A program made the translations under genes and the position numbers. Source: Crossaster papposus (taxonomy: Eukaryota > Echinodermata > Asteroidea > Velatida > Solasteridae). Taken from it: a stretch of 64,000 bases of DNA. Location: contig JBAIAA010000311.1 in NCBI GenBank assembly GCA_037893245.1, forward strand, positions 62,001 through 126,000, given 5' to 3'. The notes beneath the pieces are model-generated. The model was not told the origin of the DNA. It did not search any database and saw only the letters and a list, made by a program, of their open reading frames with translations. This document shows, piece after piece, positions 1 through 12,300 of this stretch; within the stretch, counting starts at the first letter, position 1, and each line of letters begins with the position of its first letter.

Positions 1-432
1 ACAAACAAGGTAGGGATAAAACCACAAGGGAAAAAAAAGGGAGAGGGGACAGGGTGAAGATCAAAAGGAAGAACTAACAAAGAAGTTTCACTAGTGGTAA
101 TAAACTACAAGCTGAGTGCAAGGGAACGGAGTGGGTAACAGTATAACAAGAAAGGGAGCGAGAAACAAAAGGGTAGTCCGAATACAATTTGTACAAACAT
201 TCTCCCGGCTTAGGTGAACTGAGTCTTTCCGATGGCCAAGTGATTGTATGCCCTGTAGAATAATATATGAAATGGAACGGAATAGGCACGTTTAAATGTT
301 GACCGATAAGGGTGTCCAGTTTCTTGTTCATAGTCGATCAATAGGGCGTTCTTGGTCTCACCCACATACCACACACTCTGCAAGAGATGAGAAATATAAC
401 ATTAGAGGTACTGCAAGTTATGTTACCAGTAA
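1..432. other. unassigned sequence
   Basis: Nothing recognisable. Part of a long plus-strand open frame (296 to 946) starts here, but it crosses an oligo-T run and resembles no family I know, so I do not call it a gene. Confidence 0.5.
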
Positions 433-632
433 TTATGTGAGTGGCACCAGTACCAGACAAGTGGTCATAAAAAGTGTCGGACTGGATGTGGATCTGGCAA
501 AACCAACGTCTGGAACTGCACTTGAAAGTTCCATGCCGAGTGGGAGGAAATGCATCAAAGGTGGAATTGTTTGCTCAAACAATAAGGTCTCTTCAAATGT
601 CAGGACATCTACATATATAAGCCAATATAGAG
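433..632 (-). CDS. weak candidate for the missing last exon of the SAM-HECT gene
   Basis: On the minus strand a pyrimidine-rich stretch ends in CAG at 634-633. From there a frame in the phase required by the 2910 donor runs to a stop at 433. It contains IPPL and a TTCLVLVPL stretch, which loosely recalls the HECT C-lobe (IPP...G, then TC plus LxLP). The catalytic cysteine would be the C of TTC. The rest of a C-lobe after LxLP is missing, and a phase match has a one-in-three chance of occurring randomly. An alternative is ordinary noncoding DNA. Confidence 0.22.
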
Positions 633-1046
633 CTGTCAGGAATGGCACAGGCAAGGAGATTGAAAGTGTGGAGAATTTGATGACTGTCCTTTTTTTTTTT
701 TTTTTTGCAAATCGCCCATCACAATATGGTGCTTTTATCTACCTGGTAATGGTAATCCATAAATATAGAACACTAAGTTACCCCTCAAATTTTGCATTTG
801 CCCGAGAGACATTTTTCTTGAGGAAAATCTATGTGTACAGCTTTGAGTCTGGCAACAGCGTGTTAAACTTGGCGGGAGCTGTGACCCCTGGAGAAGTACC
901 TGTATTCTTTAGTACCTGTGAATGGAGAGAGAAATCAGAAACATGACAACAAAAACTGTTCGGTCTGAGGGCCTGACTGAACGCTATACCAGTCTTACAA
1001 TTCCTTTGACAGCTGGATGAGTGTAGGTACTAGTTAGTTAGTATTT
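633..1046. other. unassigned sequence with oligo-T run
   Basis: Holds an oligo-T run near 691-707 and otherwise nothing I recognise. Confidence 0.5.
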
Positions 1047-1638
1047 CATACGCACTGTGGACCTCCGAACAATTGACGTCCACAGGATGCGGGAAGAGGT
1101 TACAGTTTGTGAACTTGGACAGGTCCACAGTCCGTTTTGCCCTCTCTGAAAAAGAGCTTTAGAGGAAAAACGGGTTAGTTTTTTTTTAGGAAAAGGTAAT
1201 TTGAACAGCCGAGAGGCCCAAAATCAAAAATTGAGGTTAAATTTGTTTTGGAGAAGCGAAAAAAATGAGTATTAGCAAACGATTTATTAACTTCACGAAG
1301 ACAAAGGAAAATCGATCCACGGTACGTATGTAAAGCAAAGCTGTGTGAGTTAGTCTTGCATACGCACTGTGGACCTCCGAACAATATAGGTCCACACGAT
1401 GCGGGAAGAGGTTACGGTGTGTGGACTTGCACACGTCCACAATCCGTTTTTCAGTTTCCGAAAAAGAGCGCTAGAGGAAAAACGGGTTAGGGTTATATAT
1501 AGAAAAGATAGAAGGGACAGCTGAGAGGCCCATAATCCTAATTTGAGGGTAAATTTGTTTTGGGGAAGCGAGAAAAATGAGTATTTAGTCAAAGTTTGTT
1601 AACTACACGAATACAAAGGAATGTCCACAGTGCGTATG
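1047..1638. repeat. tandem dimer of a ~280-bp MITE-like element
   Basis: Two similar monomers, 1047-1330 and 1359-1638, each begin with catacgcactgtggacctcc and end with the approximate inverse (gtccacagtgcgtatg at 1623-1638). They are about 312 bp apart and share internal blocks such as the gatgcgggaagaggtta stretch. The layout is that of a small inverted-terminal-repeat element duplicated together with a short flank. No coding content. Confidence 0.7.
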
Positions 1639-2533
1639 TAAGGTAAAGCTAACTGTGTGTCTGTGGGTTTAGAATATAGATCAGTGTTGTTCCTCCGGGC
1701 CTTATGATCCAAGTATAACCCTGATGTGAATTTGATGGCCTTTTGTTGAAGAAATTAATGGATTGTTGAAAGTCAGTAGACTGTCCTCACCACACGTACA
1801 TCTAAAAAATACATCATAAATATATTTCAATCAGATCCACGAACGACACTGCGAGGCAAGCAAGTTGTCCTTTTCGTACACGTCTCAGGAGGGCGCCAAT
1901 ATCACTGATAGAAGTTGTATGCCCTGCCTTAAGATGAGATGTCAACAGATTTCAAAATTCTGGTCCTTCATTCGTTCTACCTTGCACAGAAAGTTTGTGG
2001 TTGTTTCATGGATGTACAAAATGTACGAAGGCATCTTTGGAACAAGGGGTTTGAGAAAACTGCCAATGAAAAGGAAGATGTGTTATGTGGGTTATGAGCC
2101 GTAATATAAAACGATTGGCCTACCAAGGATGATAGTTATATAGTCCATGGGTTATAGATATAACATTTCAGTTGTTGGTACAACCATACCCGAGCGAGGT
2201 TGCACATTGTATTTTTGATTTTGAAAATGGTCCGTGTCTCCAAAATAATTAGATGTGATATATAACTCCCTTTTGAACATGTATGACATGAATTTATTAT
2301 TTACAGACTTTAACCTATCCAAAAACATCATGATTCATTTGCTCCGAGGTGGTACCCTATTTGGTCTGGCCCACGGACTAGTAATAGGTGACGGGCTCTG
2401 CGAAAATGAGTCACTTGGGGGTGAAACCTTGATTAGACTAGTTTTATACATGGCTGGAAAAAGCAAGCAACTAGCGTTAATTTGATATGTGTTTAAACCT
2501 GTGTGATGGTTGCTTCACAAAGTTATCACTTAA
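1639..2533. other. no recognisable feature
   Basis: AT-rich sequence. A 79-codon open frame at 1865-2104 resembles no family known to me. Confidence 0.5.
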
Positions 2534-2767
2534 CCAGTTCGCGCCGGGATTATTTTAACATCGCCGAGCCGACGGGCGGGATTATTTTTAACGAAACTCG
2601 ATCCGAAGCGTGTTCAGGCTGATAGTGCCGGGAAGCACACCCACGCATTTCCGGCCTTGCGCGCTGCTGACATACATTTCCGAACTTGAACTTAGCGTGT
2701 TTATGCGTCATCCGTTTTGAATTTGGGGGAATTATTGCGTTTATATACGTCATCCGGCGCGAAGTGG
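2534..2767. mobile_element. TTAA-flanked MITE (piggyBac-like), copy 1
   Basis: The element starts ccagttcgcgccgggat and ends atccggcgcgaagtgg, so it has about 15-bp inverted ends, and TTAA lies directly outside both ends (2530-2533 and 2768-2771). A second 234-bp copy of equal length is at 48980-49213 and a shortened relative at 55205-55318. TTAA target duplication and terminal repeats suggest mobilisation by a piggyBac-type transposase; none is encoded here. Minus-strand open frames in both copies are by-products. Confidence 0.85.
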
Positions 2768-2909
2768 TTAAAAAAAAAAAAACATTATATGTGCATGTAC
2801 ATGTATGTCTTAATCAACTTTTAACAACCCTGTCTGTGGAAATATGCTGTGCAAGAAGTGACTGATTTTCGCAGAGCCCGTCACAATTAGAACAGTTCAC
2901 ATCAGTTAC

Positions 2910-3318
2910 CGTTGCTGCTCAATTCTTCAAGAAATTGGAGTAGGTAGGCATAAACATCCACTTCCCGCTTTCGTTGGTTACTGCCCTGTGCTGAATATGC
3001 TGGTTCCTGCAGTTGTTCAATGAATGTTTCAGGTGTTGTATTGAACAATTCGCTGTGGCACATGAGAAGCTTTCCGTTCAGAGGGTTTTCTTGCATCATT
3101 TCCAACACGTCATACAAGCTGAGGCCCTCCATAAATTGCTGAATTTCAGCATTGACATGCAAAATCAAATCATGCAAAGCGATTCTCATAATAAGGCCAT
3201 CCCTATCTATCAAGGTGTACTGTGGCTTGGGGTGGACACCGCATGTGGTCAAGAGATCCAGGAAAGAGTCGGTCTTCAGGATAGCATCAAAGGTAGTGTC
3301 GTCCATTGCTCTCACCAA
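2910..3318 (-). CDS. SAM-HECT exon 11: HECT middle part
   Basis: Acceptor TTCAACAG before LVRAMDDTTFD; donor G|GTAACT after FLEELSSN. It covers the HECT N-lobe end up to the linker toward the C-lobe (DVLEMMQENPL, QRKREVDVYAYLLQFLEEL). It ends in phase 1, so a further exon is required. Confidence 0.8.
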
Positions 3319-6300
3319 CTGTTGAATCAAATACAGAAGTTAATTAGGGTCACATGTAAATTCCCTTTGATTTTCGTATGTGGCGTACATGTACAATTTT
3401 CTAATGCTCACTGGTTCCACTTGTGTTTTTTGTCCTTGTGTAGTGCCCCTCACCGACAATGGTAGTAAACTGACCAACCCCTAAAAAAAACACCTCCCAT
3501 TTAATAGAATGCACATGTGCCACCCTGGTATACCTATATGCACCCTGTCAGCTGATTAGTATGATGGTGACCAGTGGCAATGGTCACTGCAAAGCACCCT
3601 GTAGAAGAATCAACTTCACCCACCTTTTTTTGCATTGCTGGTCTCAAGCCATTAGCTTTTTTGAGGTATGGCTCTCAGAAATTGAGGGCGCTGTAAAGTT
3701 TTTGTATTTACCAAAACTAAACAGCACCTTGCTATTGTGTCATGACCCATACCTCAAAAAGGATAATTCCTTGTTGAGCAGCACTAAATAACACAACCTT
3801 CCCAGTTATATGCAACCTACTTTGGTGTGCCTCAATTTTTATCATTTTACACAATTGAAACCCACCCCCAGCAAGGCGGGCCTACACTTGTTTGTTGAAC
3901 AATATGAATAATAATTTAATTCCTTTTGGCCCAATGACCAGGGTATTAATGATACAGTGCACAGGGACGTCCTTACCGTGACATGCACCGTTATAAGAGA
4001 GGTTTATTTTTTTTATTATTATTGTTATTGTTATTATTAGTAATCTGCCGGCAGCTTGCGTTCTGCGTAAAATCGCGCAGTACGCGCACATCATTGTCCA
4101 TAATATTAGAAGTTGGCTGACCTCGCGGAGCGATCACACAAGCGAGGATATTCGAAGAACATACCATGCATATAGCAAAAAGGGGGTTTAACAAAATAGA
4201 AAAAAAATCATTGGAACCTTTTTCGAAATTTGTTAAGACGTAATTTATAGAATAGTATTTATAAATGGGAATATACATGTAAGATGCATTTTGCCGGTAT
4301 TAAACGTAAGTTTTAAACCGGCTCCTGGGAACGGACATTGTTAATGCCCCTTGCCTTCGGCTTTGGTATTAACACATCCAGGCCCATGGACCAGTTTGAA
4401 ACGTACGTCGAAACCGACCAACCACATCATTCACTCCTTTATGATAGGAGCTAACCGTATTACACAAATGTAGTTGTTATTACCAGTTCTGCCTTTTCCT
4501 TAATGTCTCTGTTGTTTATATCTTCAAAGGAAGGCTTCACAGCAGAAATGCCTCCAATCATGTAACTATACATGACAGGTGAAATGCATCTTGGTGATCT
4601 TCCACCGTGCACCATCGACATAGCGATTACTTGACCTGCAACAGTGTTAGAGCAAATTAAGGCTACCCTGAAGGCCAAGGCTTTAAACCCTTAAGAAACT
4701 AGTCAAGGCCCAATAAAAACAAAAAAATACTTTATTGTGCCTGCAAAAACACTGTTAAAAAAAATGTCTCGTCATACGTGGTTTACCTACACTTTTAAAC
4801 AGTGGGTTTTGTAATTGCTGAAATTGCGCACTCCAGTTCAGTAAGTTTTGAGTGAAAGGATATTATTCAAGTATGCTAATTACAGAATCCACACATCGTG
4901 CATGGTACGTGATTAGTTTAGCGGAAATATTCACAAACAGTTACATATGTGATTGCCAGTTGTACGTAAATTCACACATGCAAACTCTCACAGCTTTGTA
5001 AATATTTGAATCATGCAACCCCCTACATGTATATTGTCCCTCTTTTGTTTGTATTTTAATTGTTTGTAAGGCCGACATGATATGTTTGTAACAAAAATCT
5101 AAGCAGTACACGTTTGTCAATAGTGGACATATTGTCCTGCACCAGATTTTATATCGTCGCAACTGAACTCGTCGCAACTTTAAGACAAATCGTAGCACTA
5201 AACGTCCTAAAATCCATTTCACAAAAAGCAAAATACGATGACTATTATATGTACTGATTCAACGCACAATAAATAGTGGTCTGATATTCAGCAAAGAGTC
5301 GTCAAATGTATTTTTGGAAAGTTTTCTAAACGTAAATAAAAATGGCTGAGGTATGATGCATGTGTACTTTTAGCTAATTTGAAGTTTCAAGTGCAATATT
5401 ATAGGTTTTTTAATATTTAATACAGTGAATGTTCCATGACAACTTCCAACACATTGTCTCGGTATACAAATATTAAGTGGCTCAGAGTGAAATGTGAGGG
5501 ATATTCATCGCAAGGTTAAATCTGCAAGGTTTTATCGGGCGATGAATATTCCTCCCGTTTCACGATTTAAAGCCACTCAATATTTGTTTTAGAAAACTGA
5601 CATACTGTGTACAGATCCTCGTCATTTTAAAATCTTATTTTTAATATAAATTTAAAATGATTTTAAATTGTAAGTGTGTTTATCATTTCAAAGATCGTAT
5701 ATCGCCGCGCAGCGGTGTTTATCAAGTAGCACAAAATCAGGTCACAACCTATTTCCCAGGTCTGCGACATTCTGCCGTTCAAAAGTAGTTAGGGTCGACA
5801 GATCAAAAGCCGTAGGGACAAGGATGATCCTAACCGTTGAATTGTATTTCCCATTAAATGGAACTTTTCAGGCTTCGGCCTGAATGGGAGAAATACAGAA
5901 TGTCCTGTGATGTGAATTCCACCAATCAAATGACAAGGATCTGTGTGTCAGTTATATCATTTCTTTTATCACTCGTATATCGCATGAAACTGTTTATAAA
6001 ACGACATGTTTTTTTATGACGACCCAAAGACACGTCGTAAGTTACAACATGTTTAAAACCGGAAGTTCCGACATGTTCAACGCATTGCAAGTTTTGTAAA
6101 ATAAATCGTACAATGTGTTGTGACATGTGACGCGTTACAAACAAACAAACACTCTTGATGATATCTGGCGTCAGTGTAATGTGTGCACATTTATGGGTTC
6201 ACGAAGTTGTCATTTTGGATAATTACTATGTTCACATAATTATTCAGTCACTTATATACTTTAGAAAATGTTATTAAAGTAAGGATATGTAAGTAGAATC

Positions 6301-9300
6301 ACTAAAATGAACTTTTCAACAACAAAAATAATAATAATATACCCAAATATAGGAATAAATATATTACGCGGCAGGGATTAACGATTTATGCAAATTAGTC
6401 ATATTTCCACCACTTGGATTTTTTGATATTTTTAGTATTTCATTCTAGGGAGCTTATAGAAGTGCACTGTGGTAAAAAAAATTATATTGCAATTCGTGTG
6501 AGGTCAACAAAACAAAATTAAGTATTTTACCTGGACAAAAAAGGATTTGACCCTCATAGTAAAGATCAAGGCCAAAGTACGTCTAATCCAGACTTAAGCG
6601 CTACATACACCACTAACCTGCAATCTTGAACTGCCCAGTACAGAGGCCCCCAACATTGTGCACTATGACTTTAGAATGAATCTCTCCAGCAAACAGGTGA
6701 CCATTTTCGAAAATGGCCCTCAAAACCTCTGAGAAAAATTCTCTGGATGGTCCCCCGTCGTCTACAGCAGGCTCTCCTATGAAAGTGACCTTTACTGGTT
6801 TGGAAGCATCGAAGGTTGGCCGATTCAGGATTTTGCATGTATCATCCCATATAGCATGACGCCGGACACGTATTTGCTGGAAGTCATCTGGTTCTTCAGC
6901 ATCAGCAGATATGTGGCGGGCTTTCAGGGACAACAGGTCCTGTTTGCATTTTCCAATAATGAGGTTTGCTGCTCTTCCACTGTAAAACAATGGAATGTTT
7001 AAATGCAATGTTGAGAAAAAAATGTCGTCATAGAGCTAATGCAGTCATTTTTTAAAAAATCAATAAATCGGGTGTACTGGAACACACGACCTCTCGCTTT
7101 CGAATGCAGATGTATTTCCACTCGACCACCAATCTTGTCAGAGTCAGCTCTCTTGTTCAAAACCAATACAAGGTTTTCCAAAATTAATTACCATCCAACT
7201 TGGTTTGATCAAATTGAAAAAAGCATATACCTTTCGGAATTCGCCAGAAAATTGAAGCTTTTGGAAAGCGCAATTATTTGTTTAAGTCACCCGATATAGC
7301 TGAATACAACAAACAAACTGATTATATGTAACTCTGTAGTCGAAATCAAACAAATTCAAGGTTGGCCCAACAACCTGACACTAGACGATGCACCTATTTG
7401 ATTTAACTTGTTTGTTTCGTGAAATGATTTTGCAAATGAACATAACTCATTGGGCATCGACTCAACATTCATCTGGTTGATAATCAATGTCACAATAATA
7501 AAAATAAGCAGTTCCTATATATATAGTGCACGTATCTACCAAGACTGGTACTTAAGGCGCTCTGTGATTTTTAAAAGACAGGTAAATTAAGTTTTATGAG
7601 AATAAGACTCATTATGTAGCACCTTTGTAAAGGTTTTGTACAACGTGCTGAGGCGCACTTGGCACCTCAGCCAGGTACACCGGAGCAAACCCCTCCTAAT
7701 AGCGATAAGTGCATCACGTGCATCACACAACACACGAAACCTACAACTTTACGTCCCATCAAAAGGACGAAGCAATAGTAGTTAAGTGCCTTGCTTAAGG
7801 ACTCCCGTGTCAAGACCGGGACTCGAACCTACACTCTGCTGATAAGAAACACCAAAGCTCGAGTTCGTGTCCTCTTATTTGCTTGGTCATAAAATTACCA
7901 CAGCTGGTTAGGTGAAATTTAAGATCTTTTTAACCCTATCCGAATTGTTAACCCCACTTATCGGATTATACGCGCGACTGTACAGCAATCTTTGTCCAGC
8001 AGCTGCAATTCACAAGAAACCGGAGCTGGCTGGGTGTAATAGGCTTTGTGCCACAGCATAGTACAACTGACAACAGCGTTCCGGACAGATTAGCGGGCCT
8101 CTATAGCAGGTCCCAGGCATCAAGGGATTAAAAAAAGTTTTAGCAACTACCGGTCTTTTAATGTGGTATTTTATAAAGAAATAAAAGTTGCTAAAAAAAT
8201 GTAGGTCATGTGGCATTCATTTTGTCAAACTATTGCATGGCCTATAAAGACATGCTATGCATTTTTGGTTCCATTCACCGTGCATTTACATCCTATCTCT
8301 TTTTTTATCTATCGCTAGACCGGAGATAGATATTTTTTTAACACAGCAGTACAAAACGGCCTGCGTATACAATTTTGTAAATTTGGTTTATTCTTTTAAT
8401 TTATTCTGAAATCAAATGACAAAGATCTGCTTGGGTGTTATATAAAACACAAAATGAAATGTTTGCATTCGTGCAATGGTGATAAGTTTGTTATGCGTTG
8501 AAAGATGAAATGTTCCATTTATATTAAACTCGGCCTCGCCTCGTTCAATGAAACTTTTCTTTGTTCAACTCATTGCAATCATCATAAACATTCATTATTT
8601 GTATACCAATGTTCTTCCAAACGTGGAATGGGTGGCATTTCCATTAGTGTTATATAATCTGCTATTTCAGTGAGCCATAAATTTGTTCCAGAAACACAAT
8701 TGTATCATTGCTTTGTTTACACATGTAATTTCAAATGCGAGCGAAGTCGGGATGCCAGACAAAGTAGAAACAGACTCATTGATAAGAAAGCGCATATGTA
8801 AAGAAAGAGTTACCTCATTACGTCTTAGTTGCCTTTCGAAACCTGGATTCAAATTTGGCAAAAATTGTACATTATTGAACAAAAGTTAAAAAATTCTTGG
8901 ACGGTAATTGTGGCACACCCTGTATGTTCTGCGTTCTGTCCAAATGAGAAACAACTGGGAATATTTGAAATAAGGATTTCCAGATTAGTCAGGCAGATTG
9001 GCAAAAAAAAATTCAATCAAATGACAAAAGCATGGAATTTGGGATACAATATAAATGCCCTTGTCGTAATACAAGGTGTTTCACAAAAAAAGAAACCAAT
9101 CTTATTTTGTCGATTTCTCGGATAATGCTATTTTTGGAAAATGGTAACCATCATCTGTTACATGACCCTGCCCTCTCTTTTAGGATAGCAAGATCCCCAT
9201 TTTACCCCGCATGGTTACAAGTGATGTAACTGGCATGCCAGAAATGACTTAGTACTACATGTACTGTACCATAAGACCAATTGACAGTTTTCAGCATGTT

Positions 9301-12300
9301 GAAATTAACATTCTTGGATTTTTGGAGAACCTTCTGTTTGAATATGAAGCTTCGTTTTTTATGAATGGCAGAGTCCATATTTAAAATGTTCGTGAATATG
9401 CACCATGGCATAAGCCGACTCCATTCACCTTTGCCGTAAACATGAGTAGAGAGAAGATCTCTCTTTGGATAGGCCTATGTACCACAATTCCAGTAACACT
9501 TCGAGCAACAACAAGGCGGGGGTTCAGGCGATTATGGTGGGCCCAGGACGGAGCTCCACCTAATCGGCGAATTATTGTTAGAGACAGACTGAGGTACTTA
9601 ACATGAGAGTGATTGCCCTCAACCATGAGATTGAATGGCCACCACGGTCCCCGGATTGTGACTTCTTCTTTTGGGGGCACCTTAAGGACAAGGTTTACAC
9701 GTCGCCACCCAGGGACATCAATGAGCTACGGGCCAGGATTGTGGCTGCTGTTGAGAACTTGAGAGGACAGAGAGACGTTATCAGGAATACGTTCACAGCA
9801 ATGAGAACCAAGACAGAGATTTGCGTGGAAAGGAATGGGGGGCATGTTGAAGGACAGTTGGGTTAACAGGGACAGTAATAAACCTTGATATGTTTTAGCA
9901 ATTTAATAATTTACTTTGATAATGTACGCCCTGCATTTTGTTATTTTCAAAATGCTGCAAACTGTCAATTGGTCTTATGGTACACGTGGTGCAAGGTAAT
10001 TTCTGGCATGTCAGTTACATCACTTGGTGCTCAGTCATCCGCGGGGGTAAAATGGGCATCTCGCTATAATAAAAAAGGGGGCAGGGTTATGTAACAGATA
10101 GTGGCTATCATTTTCCAAAATGATTAGCCATATCCGGAAATCAGCAAAATAACCTCGGTTTCCCTTTTTGGGAAACACTTTGTACTATGTAAGAGGACTA
10201 ATGTGACTTACTGCATAGTTGGCAATTCTGCTTGTGGGCCAGTACTTTCCGGAATAAGATTCACCACCTCTTCTTCGCTCTCATTAATAATGAGGTCATT
10301 GAAGAGGCTATTACAGCAATGCATAAAATCAAAAAGTTAACACTTTGACCAGACAAAGTATCCCAAGTGCACTGTTCCTTCTATTAAAAGTTAGGCGAAC
10401 AGGCTCTGGTATTTACCTGGCAACAACCACCTGCAGTAATTTTTGGTCCCTCAGGTATGTTGGTGTTAATTTGAATGACATGAAAACAAAGAAATGCTGA
10501 CAAATATGCTGAACTCTCTAAACTTGACAACTTAGATTTATTGTCGGGTAAGAAATTAGACAGAAATATCAAGATTATTCAGGGTAAAAAATAAAAACCC
10601 ACAACAAGTGAATAAAAGTTTAACAATTAATTAACCCTAACGCTCCTCAATCCTCAAAAATCCTCATTGCAGTTTGAGGATTTTTAAGGATTGAGGCTGT
10701 ATGGGGTTTTAAAAAAATGAGGATTTTGGAGGATTGAGGCACAACGTTGTTTCACAATGTTTCAAGTGTGGAGGATTTTTGAGGATTGAGGCACAATGGG
10801 GTTTTCAAAAAATGAGGATTTTCAAAAAATGAGGATTTTGGAGGATTGAGGATGGTTGCTAGCAAAAAGGGCCTAGGGGGTTAGGGTTAACAAACACATG
10901 TTTACGGTTAAACCAGCAAACATTGGGCAATGCATTTAAAAGTAGCTTTTGTCTTACCGTTGGGGACCTGCAACAGGTACAGGTGTTGATGAAGCCAAAG
11001 GCACTGTGCTGTTTAATGCAAGCTCAGGAGCAGGGCCATCATCATGCGGCCTTGTCACTGACACAATACCACTGGTGTCATTAACGACATGTCGGCGTTT
11101 TGCAACTGGAGCATGAGCACCCTGTTCAGTTGAGAATAGGAATAATACAGGAACTAGTAAACGATGAATTTGCTAAACAAACAGGGGATATACATTAGTT
11201 CAACTCTCCTTGCTCTCCATAAATGACAATTCATAAACGTAAACGGGTACACAATCAATTATTTTCAATGGAAGACAAGAAATTAAAAGTACTCAGCCTG
11301 TGTTCAATGAAATTGTTTTGTTTGATTCATTGCCTTCGATGCTTGGAGAGTTAACTAAATAGTAATGCCCAGTTACAAACAAAATGTAAGAGAACAAAAA
11401 TACTTAACAAAATTTGCAGAGGCCCCCAAACACCCCCTTCCCCCACCCCAACAAAGTAAGTTAAGCAAAACGGCAACAGCTTGAAAAACATCCAGGTAGG
11501 TAGGTAGGTAGGTAGGTAGGTAGGTAGGTAGGTAGGTAGGTAGGTAGGTAGGTTTGGAAATGTGGTTTTTTTTCCATATTTTTTTATTGCAGTTTGTAAA
11601 AATGTAGAAAAGTTTGTGACAAATAATTGAAACTACTGTTCATGTACAATTACCAACTAGAAAAATGCAAATAACAAAGTTTAGGTCTGCAATTTTGCTG
11701 CAAAAAAATAGAGGTAGGTTGTGTTAGCGTAAACACAACATTTTATTTTTTAGGGGGCCTCAGCAAAAACAAAAACAAAATTTATAGGACGTACCAATTG
11801 TGGATCGGGCAAGGAATCATCTTCCTGTTGATAGAGTATAAACAAATTGATATTATTTACATATGTTCAATTGTTCATCTATGATCTGATTAAGGGTTAA
11901 AGATGTTGGTGTAAGTATTAGGAAAGGAAAGCAAACTAGTTGGCTGGCACCCATTCACAGATGTGTAACAGTATTGAAAAAGAAAAAAGGACTAACAGCA
12001 TTTAATACATTGGGGACAATGTTTGATAAACGTTCGGTATTTCCAACGATTCCTGGCCGGCAATGGTTACCAAATCATGCAGAATTACACTTTTCTTGAA
12101 AACAACAGTACACTGGTCACAAGATACTGTGATTTCATACAAGTCTTAAGACTTTTGTTTTTAGGTTTTTGCAAATGGTGTATATTACTTTTACAGTGTA
12201 CACAAAATGTTAAGGGGACACTATGTAAAGGACATAACAAAAGTCAACAAGTAACAAACAGCAAAAAAATAGGCAAATTTGATACTCACAATGCAAGCAC

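Noticed and set aside
296-946. 216-codon plus-strand frame
   Set aside because: It crosses an oligo-T run coding poly-Phe and matches no family I know; noncoding is more likely.
2550-2753. 67-codon minus frame, also at 48996-49199
   Set aside because: It lies inside the 234-bp TTAA MITE; the similarity reflects element copies, not a gene family.
7814-7829. B box as a tRNA gene
   Set aside because: There is no intact A box or cloverleaf, and the tail is SINE-like.
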